From contig NZ_JAEHOB010000005.1 in the NCBI RefSeq assembly GCF_016464705.1, forward strand, positions 1-64,000: a stretch of DNA of 64,000 bases. The letters are read 5' to 3'. Below the pieces are notes generated by a model. It ran no database searches. It saw only the letters and a list, made by a program, of their open reading frames with translations, and was not told the origin of the DNA. The DNA comes from Qaidamihabitans albus. GTDB lineage: Bacteria; Actinomycetota; Actinomycetes; Mycobacteriales; Pseudonocardiaceae. Position numbers and translations under genes: made by a program. Positions 15,447 to 23,685 of the stretch are shown one piece after another. Every line of letters begins with the position of its first letter. The first letter of the stretch is position 1.

Positions 15447-15726
15447 CCCGGCATGAGACCGGTCGGTGCCCGGTCGGCGGGATCGCCCCCGCTCCCGCCG
15501 CAACACCACCGTGGCGCGCTGCCCTGAATGGCCAGGCAGGCGGTCCCGTTTCGAGTCGGGCCAGCGCACTTCTTTGTTCATTGACAATTCCAGAGTGAGC
15601 CGATCTATGTCTAAAACCGCGCCTATTTGTGGTGGCGCGCCTTGATTCCCGGCTCATTTCCGGGGGTCTTGGCGCTTTACCAGAAACGTGAAGTAATCCG
15701 ATCCGAATTGTGAAGGAGTGTGTGTG
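15447..15726. promoter_or_regulatory. 280-base gap with a likely promoter for the transfer operon
   Basis: TTGACA at 15581-15586 is followed after 17 bases by TCTATG (15604-15609), and the surroundings are AT-rich compared with the rest. No gene is seen in the gap. A GC-rich segment (about 15470-15560) between the regulator stop and this promoter may hold a terminator but shows no clean hairpin. Confidence 0.45.
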
Positions 15727-15834
15727 ATGGATGAGATCGACTACGCGGCTGGGGTGCTGAATCAGTGGCCGTGGCTGCATCTACCTGCGGACGGGCTGTC
15801 CTCGTTCGACCCGCACGGACCCCGGCGGGCCTGA
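15727..15834 (+). CDS. small AICE protein, 35 residues
   Basis: ATG 15727 follows GAAGGAGTGTGTGTG, a good ribosome binding site. The product starts MDEIDYAAGVLNQWPWLHLP and ends at TGA 15832-15834, whose last base is the first base of the next ATG. Short genes of this sort are usual before the tra gene of AICEs. No function is known. Confidence 0.5.
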   Translation: MDEIDYAAGVLNQWPWLHLPADGLSSFDPHGPRRA

Positions 15835-15923
15835 TGGCTGGGCACGCCTGTACCGCGAGTTTCTGGTTGTCCCCGGCACGGATTGCGACGTGCACGGTGT
15901 GCGGCAACCAGTGGCCGATGTGA
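15834..15923 (+). CDS. small AICE protein, 29 residues, CxxC
   Basis: ATG 15834 overlaps the previous stop (TGATG). The product contains three cysteines, with a TCTVCGNQW segment that could hold a metal. It is tightly coupled to its neighbours, which argues for a real gene. Function unknown. Confidence 0.4.
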   Translation: MAGHACTASFWLSPARIATCTVCGNQWPM

Positions 15924-15953
15924 CTCGGAATCAACGAAAAGGAGTGAGTGGGA

Positions 15954-16088
15954 ATGGTGAACGCGGCAACGTTTTACCTGCTGTGGCTGGTGGCCGCGGC
16001 CGCTCTGGTGTTGGCGGTGCCCGTCCTCGGGGTGCTGACCGTGGCCGGAGGGCTGGCGATCGTGACCCGCAACCGGCAAGGGAGTTAA
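15954..16088 (+). CDS. small membrane protein, 44 residues
   Basis: ATG 15954 lies behind AAAAGGAGTGAGTGGG. Residues 6-36 form one or two hydrophobic segments (FYLLWLVAAAALVLAVPVLG), followed by a positively charged tail (TRNRQGS), so the C-terminus is probably inside. Likely a small spread or transfer membrane component; this is inferred from position only. Confidence 0.5.
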   Translation: MVNAATFYLLWLVAAAALVLAVPVLGVLTVAGGLAIVTRNRQGS

Positions 16089-16092
16089 AGCG

Positions 16093-16365
16093 ATGCAGTC
16101 GCAGACGGTGAACAACCACGCGAAACGCAAGTACGCCGAATTCGACGCCGCGATCAACACCGTCCGCCTGGCGCTGGACGAGCTGGACAAGTTCACCAAG
16201 GCCGCCGACAGCGGGAAGGGCAAGGGCCGCTTCCACGGCTGGCAGGTCCCCTCCCGCGACGAGGTGCGGGGCACCATCCGCACCGCCTCCACCGAGCTGG
16301 ACGCGCTGCGCAAAGCCGCTCTGCACTACCAGGCCGAACTCCTCGCCCGCGGCTGGCGCGTCTAA
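16093..16365 (+). CDS. AICE hypothetical protein, 90 residues
   Basis: A helical, charged protein starting 4 bases after the previous stop. It has conserved-looking segments KYAEFDAAINTVRLALDELD and STELDALRKAALHYQAELLA and no cysteines or membrane segments. It has the look of an accessory protein of the transfer operon. I do not recognise the family. Confidence 0.6.
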   Translation: MQSQTVNNHAKRKYAEFDAAINTVRLALDELDKFTKAADSGKGKGRFHGWQVPSRDEVRGTIRTASTELDALRKAALHYQAELLARGWRV

Positions 16366-16410
16366 CCCGGCCGCTTGCACGACCGCTGACAACCCACAGA
16401 AGGGACATTC

Positions 16411-16632
16411 GTGATGGCACGGAGCACGCAGTTGGATCGCCGGGTTGATGACCTGGACAAGGCGATGAAGCAGCTTCGCCGGTCGATGCTGGGGATTCAG
16501 ATCCGGCGGGCCGGGTTCAAAAAGGACCACGACCGCACCGCCGGGGCTGTCGGGACGGTGTTGACCACCCTCGCCGACGCGCACCCGCTGTTCGAGCCGA
16601 AGAACAAGCAGCCAGGCAAACCCGCGCGCTAA
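16411..16632 (+). CDS. AICE hypothetical protein, 73 residues
   Basis: It starts at GTG 16411 or ATG 16414 behind AGAAGGGACATTC. The product is small and basic (LDRRVDDLDKAMKQLRRSML, IRRAGFKKDHDRTAG) with heptad-like spacing. It could bind DNA or form a short coiled coil. It lies 144 bases upstream of the tra gene on the same strand. Function unknown. Confidence 0.55.
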   Translation: MMARSTQLDRRVDDLDKAMKQLRRSMLGIQIRRAGFKKDHDRTAGAVGTVLTTLADAHPLFEPKNKQPGKPAR

Positions 16633-16776
16633 CCACTCTGCACGCCACCTGGTGAGCACCACAGCAGCACGTTCCGGTCGGGCCGTGTCCCTCACCTGGT
16701 GCTGATCACCGGGGCTGCTGGGGCACGGCCTGCCCGTATCCCACACCCCCTTGTGATCACGGAGGACACACCCGCC

Positions 16777-18201
16777 ATGAGCACCACCAACACGCAGAAG
16801 AAGACCCGCAGCGAGCGCCGCCGTCACGCCGAAGCCAAGGCCGCGCTGTGGCTGGCCCGCCACCCCGGCATCACCGCCACCCCCGCCGCGCTGACCGCCT
16901 CGGTCACCCAGTTCGGGCCGATGACCACCGGCGGTGTTCTCGCCGGGACCGTCGCCGCCGGAATCGGCTGGTGGAGGGCTGATCCGGACTCCTACCACCG
17001 CTACGGCGCACCCCGCCTGCGCTCCTTCACCCACCGTTGGGGCCGCTACCTCGGTCCCCGCTGGCGCCACACGTTGACCCAATGCGACCTGGTCAAGGAC
17101 GATCGCCGCACCGGGCGCACCCTCGTCCCCCGCGTCCTCAAGGTCCAGTCCCCGACACCCTCGATCGACGTCATCACGGTCAAAATCGTCAAGGGCCAGT
17201 CGCTACGCACCTTCCAGGACGCGCAAGAAGAACTCGCCTCCGCGCTCGGGGCTGACGTGCTCGGGATCGAGAAGACCAAACCCCGCGTCCTGACCCTGAC
17301 GGCCGTGCACGGCAACCCCTTCGACGCGATCGTCCCCGCAGTCGACATCCCCGAAGACCCCGCCGACGTGGACTTGGCCGCGCTCGAGGTCGGCGACACC
17401 GAATACGGCCGCCCCTGGACCGAACCCCTCACCGGACAGCACTGGCTGGTGTGCGGGGCCACCGGGTCGGGCAAGTCGTCGCTGCTGTGGAACCCGCTGC
17501 GCGCGATGGGTCCACTGATCCGCGACCAGCTGGTGCGGGTCACGATGATCGACCCCAAGGGCGGCATGGAAACCGAACAAGGCCGCGAGCTGTTCTACGA
17601 CTACGCCACCTCCGCCGACCCCGACATCGTCGACGACGAGGGCGACGAGTTCGACGCCATGCTCACCAAAATCTGCGCGTTCCGCGACCGCATGACCACC
17701 CGGCAAGCGTTGTTGCGGGACCGCCAGCAGCGCAAGTTCACCCTCGGCCCGGACACCCCGTTCGAGGTGCTGATGATCGATGAACTCGCGATGCTCACGG
17801 CATTCGGCCACTCCGCCCGCGAGTTGAACAAGATCTTGGCGGAGATCCTGACTCAGGGCCGGGCGTGCGGGTTCGCCGTCGTCGCCTACGTCCAAGAACC
17901 CACCAAGGACATCGTGCCCGTGCGGGACTTGTTCACCCGCCGCATCTGCCTGCGAGTGGGGTCGGACTACTACGTCGACATCGTCCTCGGCGACGGCGCC
18001 CGCGCCAAAGGAGCCCTCGCCGATCAGATCCCGGAAACCGAGGACTACGCCGGAATCGGCTACCGCACCACCGAAAAATCCCGCACCCCCATCCGCGTCC
18101 GCGCCGGGCACACCACCGACGACGACATCACCGAACTCGTCCGCACCTGCACCCCCCACCACTACCCCGACACCGACACCGGGCTCGCCCTCGTCGCCTG
18201 A
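16777..18201 (+). CDS. FtsK/SpoIIIE-type transfer ATPase (TraSA-like)
   Basis: The best start is ATG 16777 behind GGAGGACACACCCGCC, giving 474 residues; an upstream in-frame start at 16699 lacks a site. The N-terminal 100 residues have one or two weak hydrophobic segments. The motor domain has Walker A GATGSGKSS at 227-235 and Walker B VLMIDELAML with Asp at 335, followed by LTQGRACGFAVVAYVQEPT. AICEs move double-stranded DNA between mycelia with one such hexameric pump, so this is the main conjugation protein. It is followed by small membrane and spread genes. Confidence 0.88.
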   Translation: MSTTNTQKKTRSERRRHAEAKAALWLARHPGITATPAALTASVTQFGPMTTGGVLAGTVAAGIGWWRADPDSYHRYGAPRLRSFTHRWGRYLGPRWRHTLTQCDLVKDDRRTGRTLVPRVLKVQSPTPSIDVITVKIVKGQSLRTFQDAQEELASALGADVLGIEKTKPRVLTLTAVHGNPFDAIVPAVDIPEDPADVDLAALEVGDTEYGRPWTEPLTGQHWLVCGATGSGKSSLLWNPLRAMGPLIRDQLVRVTMIDPKGGMETEQGRELFYDYATSADPDIVDDEGDEFDAMLTKICAFRDRMTTRQALLRDRQQRKFTLGPDTPFEVLMIDELAMLTAFGHSARELNKILAEILTQGRACGFAVVAYVQEPTKDIVPVRDLFTRRICLRVGSDYYVDIVLGDGARAKGALADQIPETEDYAGIGYRTTEKSRTPIRVRAGHTTDDDITELVRTCTPHHYPDTDTGLALVA

Positions 18202-18219
18202 TCTGGAAGGGACTGACTG

Positions 18220-18453
18220 ATGATCAGTCTTCAATTCGTTAAGACCTGGCTCAAATACCTGGCTGTCACGGTGCTGGCGCTGGTGATCGAACGCGGCGCC
18301 ATCACCCACCCCGGCTGGCTCCTCGCCGCCGCCATCGCCACCGTCCTGGCCTTCCTCGGCGTGACGCTGCTGCTGTTCCGGGAGTGGCGGGCCGAGCAGA
18401 ACGGGGCCGGGGCCTATCACTACCAGCTCATCGAGTACGTCAACCACGACTAA
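18220..18453 (+). CDS. small membrane protein of the transfer operon
   Basis: 77 residues with two hydrophobic stretches (YLAVTVLALVIERGAI; GWLLAAAIATVLAFLGVTLL) and a C-terminal charged tail. It starts at ATG 18220 behind GGAAGGGACTGACTG. The place between tra and the DUF2637 gene suggests a spread (Spd) function in intramycelial transfer. Confidence 0.6.
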   Translation: MISLQFVKTWLKYLAVTVLALVIERGAITHPGWLLAAAIATVLAFLGVTLLLFREWRAEQNGAGAYHYQLIEYVNHD

Positions 18454-18476
18454 CCGATCCCGGAAAGGACCTTGCG

Positions 18477-19148
18477 ATGATCAACGCTGAGACCCTGGTC
18501 AACCGCGTACGGGTCGCGGTCGCGGTGACCCTCGGCGGGATCGGCGGGGCGGCGGGGTTCACCCACTCCCACGACTGGGCCGTCGCCAACGGACAACACG
18601 GCTGGATCGCCTGGGCCGTCGCCGTCGTCATCGAGGGCATGGTCGTCGTCGCCGGGTTCGAGATCCACGCCGACCGCCACCGACCCAACGGACCGAAGCG
18701 CCGGGTCACCTTTCCCGTCGTCGTCCTGGTCGCCGGGTTCGGCATCCAGATGGCCGCGCAAGTCGCCCTCGCCCCGCGGACCCCGGCCGGGTGGCTGCTC
18801 GCCGCGATCCCCGCCCTCGGGTTCCTCGTCGTCGTCAAACTCCTCATGCGACGAGCCCCGGCCCCGGTGCCGGCCGAATCCCGTCCGACACCCGCACCAC
18901 CGACCCCGTCACCCGTCCCGGCCCCAGAACCGATCCGACCTAAGCCGACGTCTCCACCGTCGCGGCTGCCGGGGGTGAAGCTGCCCGCGCACGTAGCCGA
19001 TCAGATCACCGTGACCGTGGACGAGATCCGCGCTGCCGGGAACGAGCCGACCACCGCCGACATCCGCCGCGTCGTGAAGGTCCCGGACGCGATGGCCGCC
19101 CGGATTCTCGACCAGCTCACCCCCCGCAACGGCCACCCCATCACCTGA
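18477..19148 (+). CDS. SpdB-like DUF2637 protein
   Basis: 223 residues from ATG 18477 behind GGAAAGGACCTTGCG. Residues 12-130 form four hydrophobic helices with the DUF2637 pattern (GFTHSHDWAVANGQHGWIAW, EGMVVVAGFEIHADRHR). A proline-rich linker at about 130-165 (APPTPSPVPAPEPIRPKPTS) leads to a C-terminal helical domain. That domain resembles a small HTH (TADIRRVVKVPDAMAARILD). Proteins of this sort act in plasmid spread with the FtsK pump. The C-terminal HTH could link membrane and DNA. Confidence 0.72.
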   Translation: MINAETLVNRVRVAVAVTLGGIGGAAGFTHSHDWAVANGQHGWIAWAVAVVIEGMVVVAGFEIHADRHRPNGPKRRVTFPVVVLVAGFGIQMAAQVALAPRTPAGWLLAAIPALGFLVVVKLLMRRAPAPVPAESRPTPAPPTPSPVPAPEPIRPKPTSPPSRLPGVKLPAHVADQITVTVDEIRAAGNEPTTADIRRVVKVPDAMAARILDQLTPRNGHPIT

Positions 19149-19255
19149 CCCGCGCATCCACCCGCACCGCCCATCGAGGGGCGGGACATCTGCCACACCG
19201 GCCCGTGTCCCGCCCCTCTCGTTTGCCTGCTCCCGCACCAAGAAGGGGTCTGCTG

Positions 19256-20596
19256 GTGTTCACCCTCGATGACCGCATCACCGCCCGCATCCGGGCTGCC
19301 GACTACCGCGACTGGCGCGGCAAAGTGCACGCTGTCAACGGCTGCGCCAAACCCATCCGCCTCTCCGGAGCCCACCAACTCCAACACGCCGACACCGGCA
19401 AAGTCCTGCACCACCACGGCGGCGACATCTTCGTGCCCTGCGGCAACCGTCGCGCCGCGATCTGCCCCACCTGCTCCGACCGCTACGCCGCCGACGCCTT
19501 CCACCTCGTCCGCGCCGGACTCCTCGGCGGCACCAAAGGCATCCCCGACACGGTCACCGCCAAGCCGCGCGCGTTCGTCACCCTCACCGCCCCCTCCTTC
19601 GGGCCGGTGCACTCCCGCGCCACCTCACGCCGGGGCCGGTCCATCCCGTGCCGCTGCGGCCAGCACCACCACGACGACGACCCCCGCCTCGGCGCACCAC
19701 TGGACCCCGACACCTACGACTACGTCGGCTCCGTGCTCTGGCAGGCCCACGCAGGGGTCCTCTGGCAACGCTTCACCACCCGGCTACGCCGCGAGATCGC
19801 CAAACGCGCCGGAATCCGCGTCCGCGACTTCAAAGACCAAGCCCGCCTGTCCTACGGCAAGGTCGCCGAATACCAACGCCGGGGCCTGGTCCACTTCCAC
19901 GCGATCGTCCGCCTCGACGGCCCCGAAGGACCCGCCGACCCCGCACCGTCGTGGGCACATCCCGACCTGCTTGATGACGCCGTATTGGCCGCTGCTGGGG
20001 CGGTCACCGTCACCACCACCCGCCCCGGCGGCGGCTCCCTCGCGTTGACGTGGGGCGATCAGGTCGACGTCCGGCACGTGCAACCCGCCACCTCGGCCGA
20101 GCTCGAGGACGAACAGGGGCAGATCAGCGAGCCCCGCCTCGCCGCCTACATCGCGAAGTACGCGACCAAGGGCACCGGCAAGACCGAAGCCGCCGACAAG
20201 CCGATCCGCTCGCAACTCGACATCGACTTCCTCAAGGTCTCCCCGCACCACCGCCGCATCATCCAAACCGCCTGGAACCTCGGAGCGCTGCCCGAATACG
20301 AGGACCTCAACCTGCGGCGCTGGGCACACATGCTCGCCTTCCGCGGCCACTTCCTCACCAAATCCCGGCACTACTCCACCACGTTCAAAGCGATCCGGGG
20401 TGACCGGCGCGCGTTCCGCCTGGCCGAAACCCTCGACCGCCTCGGCCTCGAACCCGACACCGTCCTCGTCGTCAACGACTGGACCTTCAACGGCGCCGGA
20501 TACGCCGACGCCGCCGAACGCGAACTCGCCGCCGCCATCGCCACCCGCATCCGCGACGACCGCAAACACAAATACCACCAGGAGAACCAACCATGA
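19256..20596 (+). CDS. rolling-circle replication initiator (RepSA-like)
   Basis: The best start is GTG 19256 behind AAGGGGTCTGCTG, giving 446 residues; an upstream in-frame start at 19205 lacks a site. The N-terminus has two cysteine clusters (CGNRRAAICPTCSDRY and CRCGQHHHDD) for metal binding. HFHAI with His 213 and 215 is the HUH motif. Tyr 298 and 302 in YIAKYATKG are the candidate nicking tyrosines. It nicks the origin for rolling-circle replication of the excised element. Its stop overlaps the xis start (ATGA). Confidence 0.85.
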   Translation: MFTLDDRITARIRAADYRDWRGKVHAVNGCAKPIRLSGAHQLQHADTGKVLHHHGGDIFVPCGNRRAAICPTCSDRYAADAFHLVRAGLLGGTKGIPDTVTAKPRAFVTLTAPSFGPVHSRATSRRGRSIPCRCGQHHHDDDPRLGAPLDPDTYDYVGSVLWQAHAGVLWQRFTTRLRREIAKRAGIRVRDFKDQARLSYGKVAEYQRRGLVHFHAIVRLDGPEGPADPAPSWAHPDLLDDAVLAAAGAVTVTTTRPGGGSLALTWGDQVDVRHVQPATSAELEDEQGQISEPRLAAYIAKYATKGTGKTEAADKPIRSQLDIDFLKVSPHHRRIIQTAWNLGALPEYEDLNLRRWAHMLAFRGHFLTKSRHYSTTFKAIRGDRRAFRLAETLDRLGLEPDTVLVVNDWTFNGAGYADAAERELAAAIATRIRDDRKHKYHQENQP

Positions 20597-20769
20597 GCGC
20601 AAAACTCTGGACCGTCACCGACGTCTCCGAACACCTCGGCATCCCCATCAACGCCCTCTACCAATGGCGCACCAAAGGCTACGGACCCACCGGCCGCCGC
20701 ATCGGCAAACACATCCGCTACCGCCCCGAAGACATCGACACCTGGATCACCGAACAGGACGGTGCCTGA
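20593..20769 (+). CDS. xis: excisionase (small MerR-type HTH)
   Basis: 58 residues. TVTDVSEHLGIPINALYQWR is a winged HTH of the excisionase type, and GRRIGKHIRYRPEDIDTWIT is the wing and tail. ATGA overlap with the rep gene and TGATG overlap with int show a tight rep-xis-int operon, as in pSAM2. It should bend DNA at the attachment site and direct the integrase to excision. Confidence 0.85.
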   Translation: MSAKLWTVTDVSEHLGIPINALYQWRTKGYGPTGRRIGKHIRYRPEDIDTWITEQDGA

Positions 20770-21977
20770 TGGCTCGTGCTTGGATCTACGACCGGAACAA
20801 GACGCAGGACTACCGGGCTGCAGTGAGCAGGGCGAAGTCCAATGGGCGTAAGCCTCCGGCACGCTGGCTCGTGCGGTACTACGACAGGGCAGGAAAGCTC
20901 AAGTCCGAAGTCTCGCCGAACAAGGAACGAGCCGAGAGTCGGCGCACCGAACTGGAGGCGTCGCTGTCGGCAGGCACGTACGTCGATCCCGGGTTGGCCA
21001 AAGTGACCTTCGCGGAGATCGCTGAGAAGTGGCTGGACACCAGGCACGACCTCAAACAGTCGACGTGGTGGAAGTATCGCGGCCTTCTCGACAACCATGT
21101 CAATCCGAAATGGGGAGACCTATCGCTGAACGCCATCATCAGTGAAGACCTGGCCGTGTGGGTCGCAAAGCTGCTCAAGGACAAAAAAGACGGCGGGAGC
21201 GGGCTCGGTCCATCGCAGGCTCGCCACGCCTACCGTGTGCTCGCAATGGTGCTTGAGTGGTGCACACCCTCCCGGATACCCGTTAATCCGGCTCGCGGGA
21301 TCAAACTACCAGTACAGCCCGATGCGGAGCAGGTGTACCTGACCTACGAGCAGGTCGAAAGGCTGGCAGCGGCGGCAGCGGCACTCCGGACGAAGTACGA
21401 CCGACCGACAGCCTCGGCGGCGATCAACAAGGCCTTCATCCTGGTGCTTGCCTACACTGGCCTGCGCTGGGGTGAAGCCGCGGCGTTACGCGTGGGCAGA
21501 GTCGACCTCGACAAGCGGCGCATCCGAGTCGCCACGACGTTCTACGAGGTCGGTGGGGTGCAACATGAGGGACTGCCCAAGACCGGGAAGCGGCGGACGG
21601 TCTCCTTCCCTGCCTCGCTCGTCCCGGTGCTTCGTCCCTTGCTCGACGCCCGGGAGCCGAACGAGCTCGTGTTCACGACGGCCCGGGGACAGTCGCTGCG
21701 TAGTCACAACTGGCGCACTCGGGAGTTCGTCCCCGCGGTGACAGCGGCCAAGCTCAAGGTCGACGGGCTAACGCCGCACAAGCTCCGACACACGGCCGCC
21801 TCGCTGGCGATCTCAGCCGGGGCGGACGTGAAGGTGGTTCAGCAGATGCTCGGGCACGCCGACGCCGCGATGACCCTCAACATCTACGGACACCTGTTCC
21901 CCGATCGACTGGACGAGGTCGCCGACGTGCTAGACGCCCGCCGAGCTGATGCCCTCCTCAACCTGGCCGCGGCCTGA
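20769..21977 (+). CDS. int: tyrosine recombinase integrase of the AICE
   Basis: 402 residues from ATG 20769. The N-terminal arm-binding domain (RWLVRYYDRAGKLKSE) is followed by a core-binding SAM-like domain (about 78-180). The catalytic domain has Arg233 (TGLRWGEAAALR), His337-x-x-Arg340 (HKLRHTAAS), a GHADAAMT box and the nucleophile Tyr373 (NIYGHLFPD). It is complete and probably active. It points towards the tRNA-Pro attachment site 750 bases away and would recombine the 38-bp repeats at 9553 and 22727. Confidence 0.92.
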   Translation: MARAWIYDRNKTQDYRAAVSRAKSNGRKPPARWLVRYYDRAGKLKSEVSPNKERAESRRTELEASLSAGTYVDPGLAKVTFAEIAEKWLDTRHDLKQSTWWKYRGLLDNHVNPKWGDLSLNAIISEDLAVWVAKLLKDKKDGGSGLGPSQARHAYRVLAMVLEWCTPSRIPVNPARGIKLPVQPDAEQVYLTYEQVERLAAAAAALRTKYDRPTASAAINKAFILVLAYTGLRWGEAAALRVGRVDLDKRRIRVATTFYEVGGVQHEGLPKTGKRRTVSFPASLVPVLRPLLDAREPNELVFTTARGQSLRSHNWRTREFVPAVTAAKLKVDGLTPHKLRHTAASLAISAGADVKVVQQMLGHADAAMTLNIYGHLFPDRLDEVADVLDARRADALLNLAAA

Positions 21978-21978
21978 G

Positions 21979-22482
21979 CTATCCGGCGGCGCAGTTGTCC
22001 AGAGTCTGACCAGTGCGTGCGCAGTACTCCTCGTAAGTCTCGCCATTTGCGTCGCGGAACTCGGGGTCGGAGGAGTGCACGTCGTCTTTGCTTGGCGCTT
22101 CCGTACGTGGCGGATAGGTGCACTCTTGTAGGGGTATGTTCCAGTCGCCGCCACTGTTCGTGCACTCCGCGAACTCGACCTGTCCGGCCACCCAGGCTTC
22201 GTGTGCAGCACACACCTCGTAGATATCCTCGTCGCCCTCAATGCATTGGTAACCCGCTGTCGGGGTCGGACGCTTCGGCTCCGACGCCACGGCGGTTTCG
22301 GCAGCTGCTGGCTCCGGGGTCGTAGCAGTGGTCGACGGCCGCTCGGTGGTCTTCTCCGTGGTCGCCGGGCTCGACGTCGGGCGCTGCGTCGTGGTCGCAG
22401 ACGTGCTACGGCCGACGTCCGTGGTGCAGCCGACGATGAGCAGGGAAAGCGACAACAGGCCGGTCGCAAAGACGCGTTTCAT
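21979..22482 (-). CDS. secreted lipoprotein carried by the AICE
   Basis: 167 residues. The signal peptide MKRVFATGLLSLSLLIVGC ends in a lipobox (LIVGC), so the mature protein starts at Cys19. A threonine/serine/proline-rich stalk (about 22-75) leads to a small domain with six cysteines (YQCIEGDEDIYEVCAAHEAW, ECTNSGGDWNIPLQECT, YCARTGQTLDNC), suggesting three disulfides. It lies between int and the tRNA, so it belongs to the element. A role in surface exclusion is possible but unproven. Confidence 0.75.
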   Translation of the reverse strand: MKRVFATGLLSLSLLIVGCTTDVGRSTSATTTQRPTSSPATTEKTTERPSTTATTPEPAAAETAVASEPKRPTPTAGYQCIEGDEDIYEVCAAHEAWVAGQVEFAECTNSGGDWNIPLQECTYPPRTEAPSKDDVHSSDPEFRDANGETYEEYCARTGQTLDNCAAG

Positions 22483-22690
22483 GGAACCCTCTCGCGAGGA
22501 GATTGATACTTCAATATCGCCATCGCGCAGGTGTCGTTACAGCTGGTCAGGTCACACGAAGCTGCTCCCCTGCCCGCAGCAAACGTCGACCGGCAGTTGC
22601 GAGTAGCAGCGTGAGCGGTCTCCGCAATGCCCGGAGCGGGTGACATAAATGTGTCATGCTCCGGGGCTGAGGCCGTTAGGGCAAAGAAAA
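22483..22690. other. intergenic stretch between the lipoprotein and the att site
   Basis: No gene is supported. It must contain the promoter of the lipoprotein gene (minus strand) and probably the integrase arm-binding sites near the attachment core. I could not define those sites by eye. Confidence 0.5.
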
Positions 22691-22722
22691 AAGAGGCCGT
22701 CTACCTGCGTAGACGGCCTCTT
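22691..22722 (-). terminator. tRNA-Pro terminator hairpin
   Basis: A perfect 14-bp stem, 22691-22704 with 22709-22722, closes a 4-base loop. On the minus strand it is followed by TTTTCTTTGC. It lies five bases beyond the tRNA 3' end and is a textbook intrinsic terminator. By the logic of tRNA-site integration it belongs to the AICE rather than to the original chromosome. Confidence 0.88.
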
Positions 22723-22727
22723 GCCGG

Positions 22728-22801
<74 letters not shown>

Positions 22802-22856
22802 GCCACCACCCTCGGCAGAGGGTGATGGCAGAGAGCTTATCGTGCCCCGGAGCCGC

Positions 22857-23588
22857 CTATGCAGGCAGGTTCCCCTCAGTCTCGACCGTGGCGCTGACCA
22901 GGCGATCTCGCAGGTCCGGCCGGTCCGCCAGGCCCTCCCGCAGCGCGTACTCGCGTACGGGGGCCCACAGCTCTCTCGGCGCCTGGTCCCAGTCGAGCCC
23001 GCCCAGCGGGGGCCGCGGGTCGTACTCGACGCCGAACTGCACCGCGCGCTCAGCGTCGGCCCCCTCCAGCCGGCCGACGAGGTGCAGCGCCATGTCGATG
23101 CCGGCGGACACGCCCGCCGCGGTGACCAGTTTGCCGTCCTCCACCCACCGCCGCGCGACCGGCTCGGCGCCCAGTCCGGCCAGCGTGCCGAGGAACGCCC
23201 AGTGCGTGGTGGCGCGCCGCCCGGTCAGCAACCCGGCCGCACCGAGAACCAGCGAGCCCGTGCAGACCGACGCCACCACCTCGGCTCCCGCGGCCGCGCG
23301 CCGCACGTACCCGAGCAGGTTCTCGTCGGTCATCGCCCGGATCGTCGGCACCAGCCCGCCCGGCACGATCAGCACCGCGGGGTCCGGGACGTCGGCGAAC
23401 GTGTGATCGGCGGACAGGCGCACGGGGGTGTCCGTTTCCATCGGCTCCAGCCGCTCGGCCACGACGGTCACCGCGTAACCGGGCCGCAGGGCCGCCAGCA
23501 TGGAGAGCACCTGCAGCGGTCCCACCAGGTCCAACGGCGTGACCCCGGGGTAGAGCACGAACGCGATCGTTCTGTTGTCTCTCGTCAT
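22857..23588 (-). CDS. DJ-1/PfpI family protein
   Basis: 243 residues from ATG 23588. It has the class I glutamine amidotransferase-like fold: FVLYPGVTPLDLVGPLQVLS, LIVPGGLVPT, then VASVCTGSLVLGAAGLLTGR with the nucleophile-elbow cysteine, and ATTHWAFL. This is the pattern of the isonitrile hydratase/ThiJ group. The exact substrate cannot be told. It is divergent, with 97 bases between, from a GlxA-type regulator with the same domain at its N-terminus, which probably controls it. Confidence 0.82.
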   Translation of the reverse strand: MTRDNRTIAFVLYPGVTPLDLVGPLQVLSMLAALRPGYAVTVVAERLEPMETDTPVRLSADHTFADVPDPAVLIVPGGLVPTIRAMTDENLLGYVRRAAAGAEVVASVCTGSLVLGAAGLLTGRRATTHWAFLGTLAGLGAEPVARRWVEDGKLVTAAGVSAGIDMALHLVGRLEGADAERAVQFGVEYDPRPPLGGLDWDQAPRELWAPVREYALREGLADRPDLRDRLVSATVETEGNLPA

Positions 23589-23685
23589 GGTCTCACCGTC
23601 GCGGTCCACCGGCCGACGTGTGGCCGTCCTGGCCGAAATCCTGCGAACCATGTCTGTGTGCCGGTGCCGGTGCTACCGTCGGCCC

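Noticed and set aside
15931-17082. 383-codon minus-strand open frame over the AICE small genes and tra
   Set aside because: It opposes a chain of plus-strand genes with good ribosome binding sites and recognisable products. It has no motifs of its own.
17203-18447. 414-codon minus-strand open frame over the transfer ATPase
   Set aside because: The composition is typical of an antisense shadow. The plus strand has clear Walker motifs.
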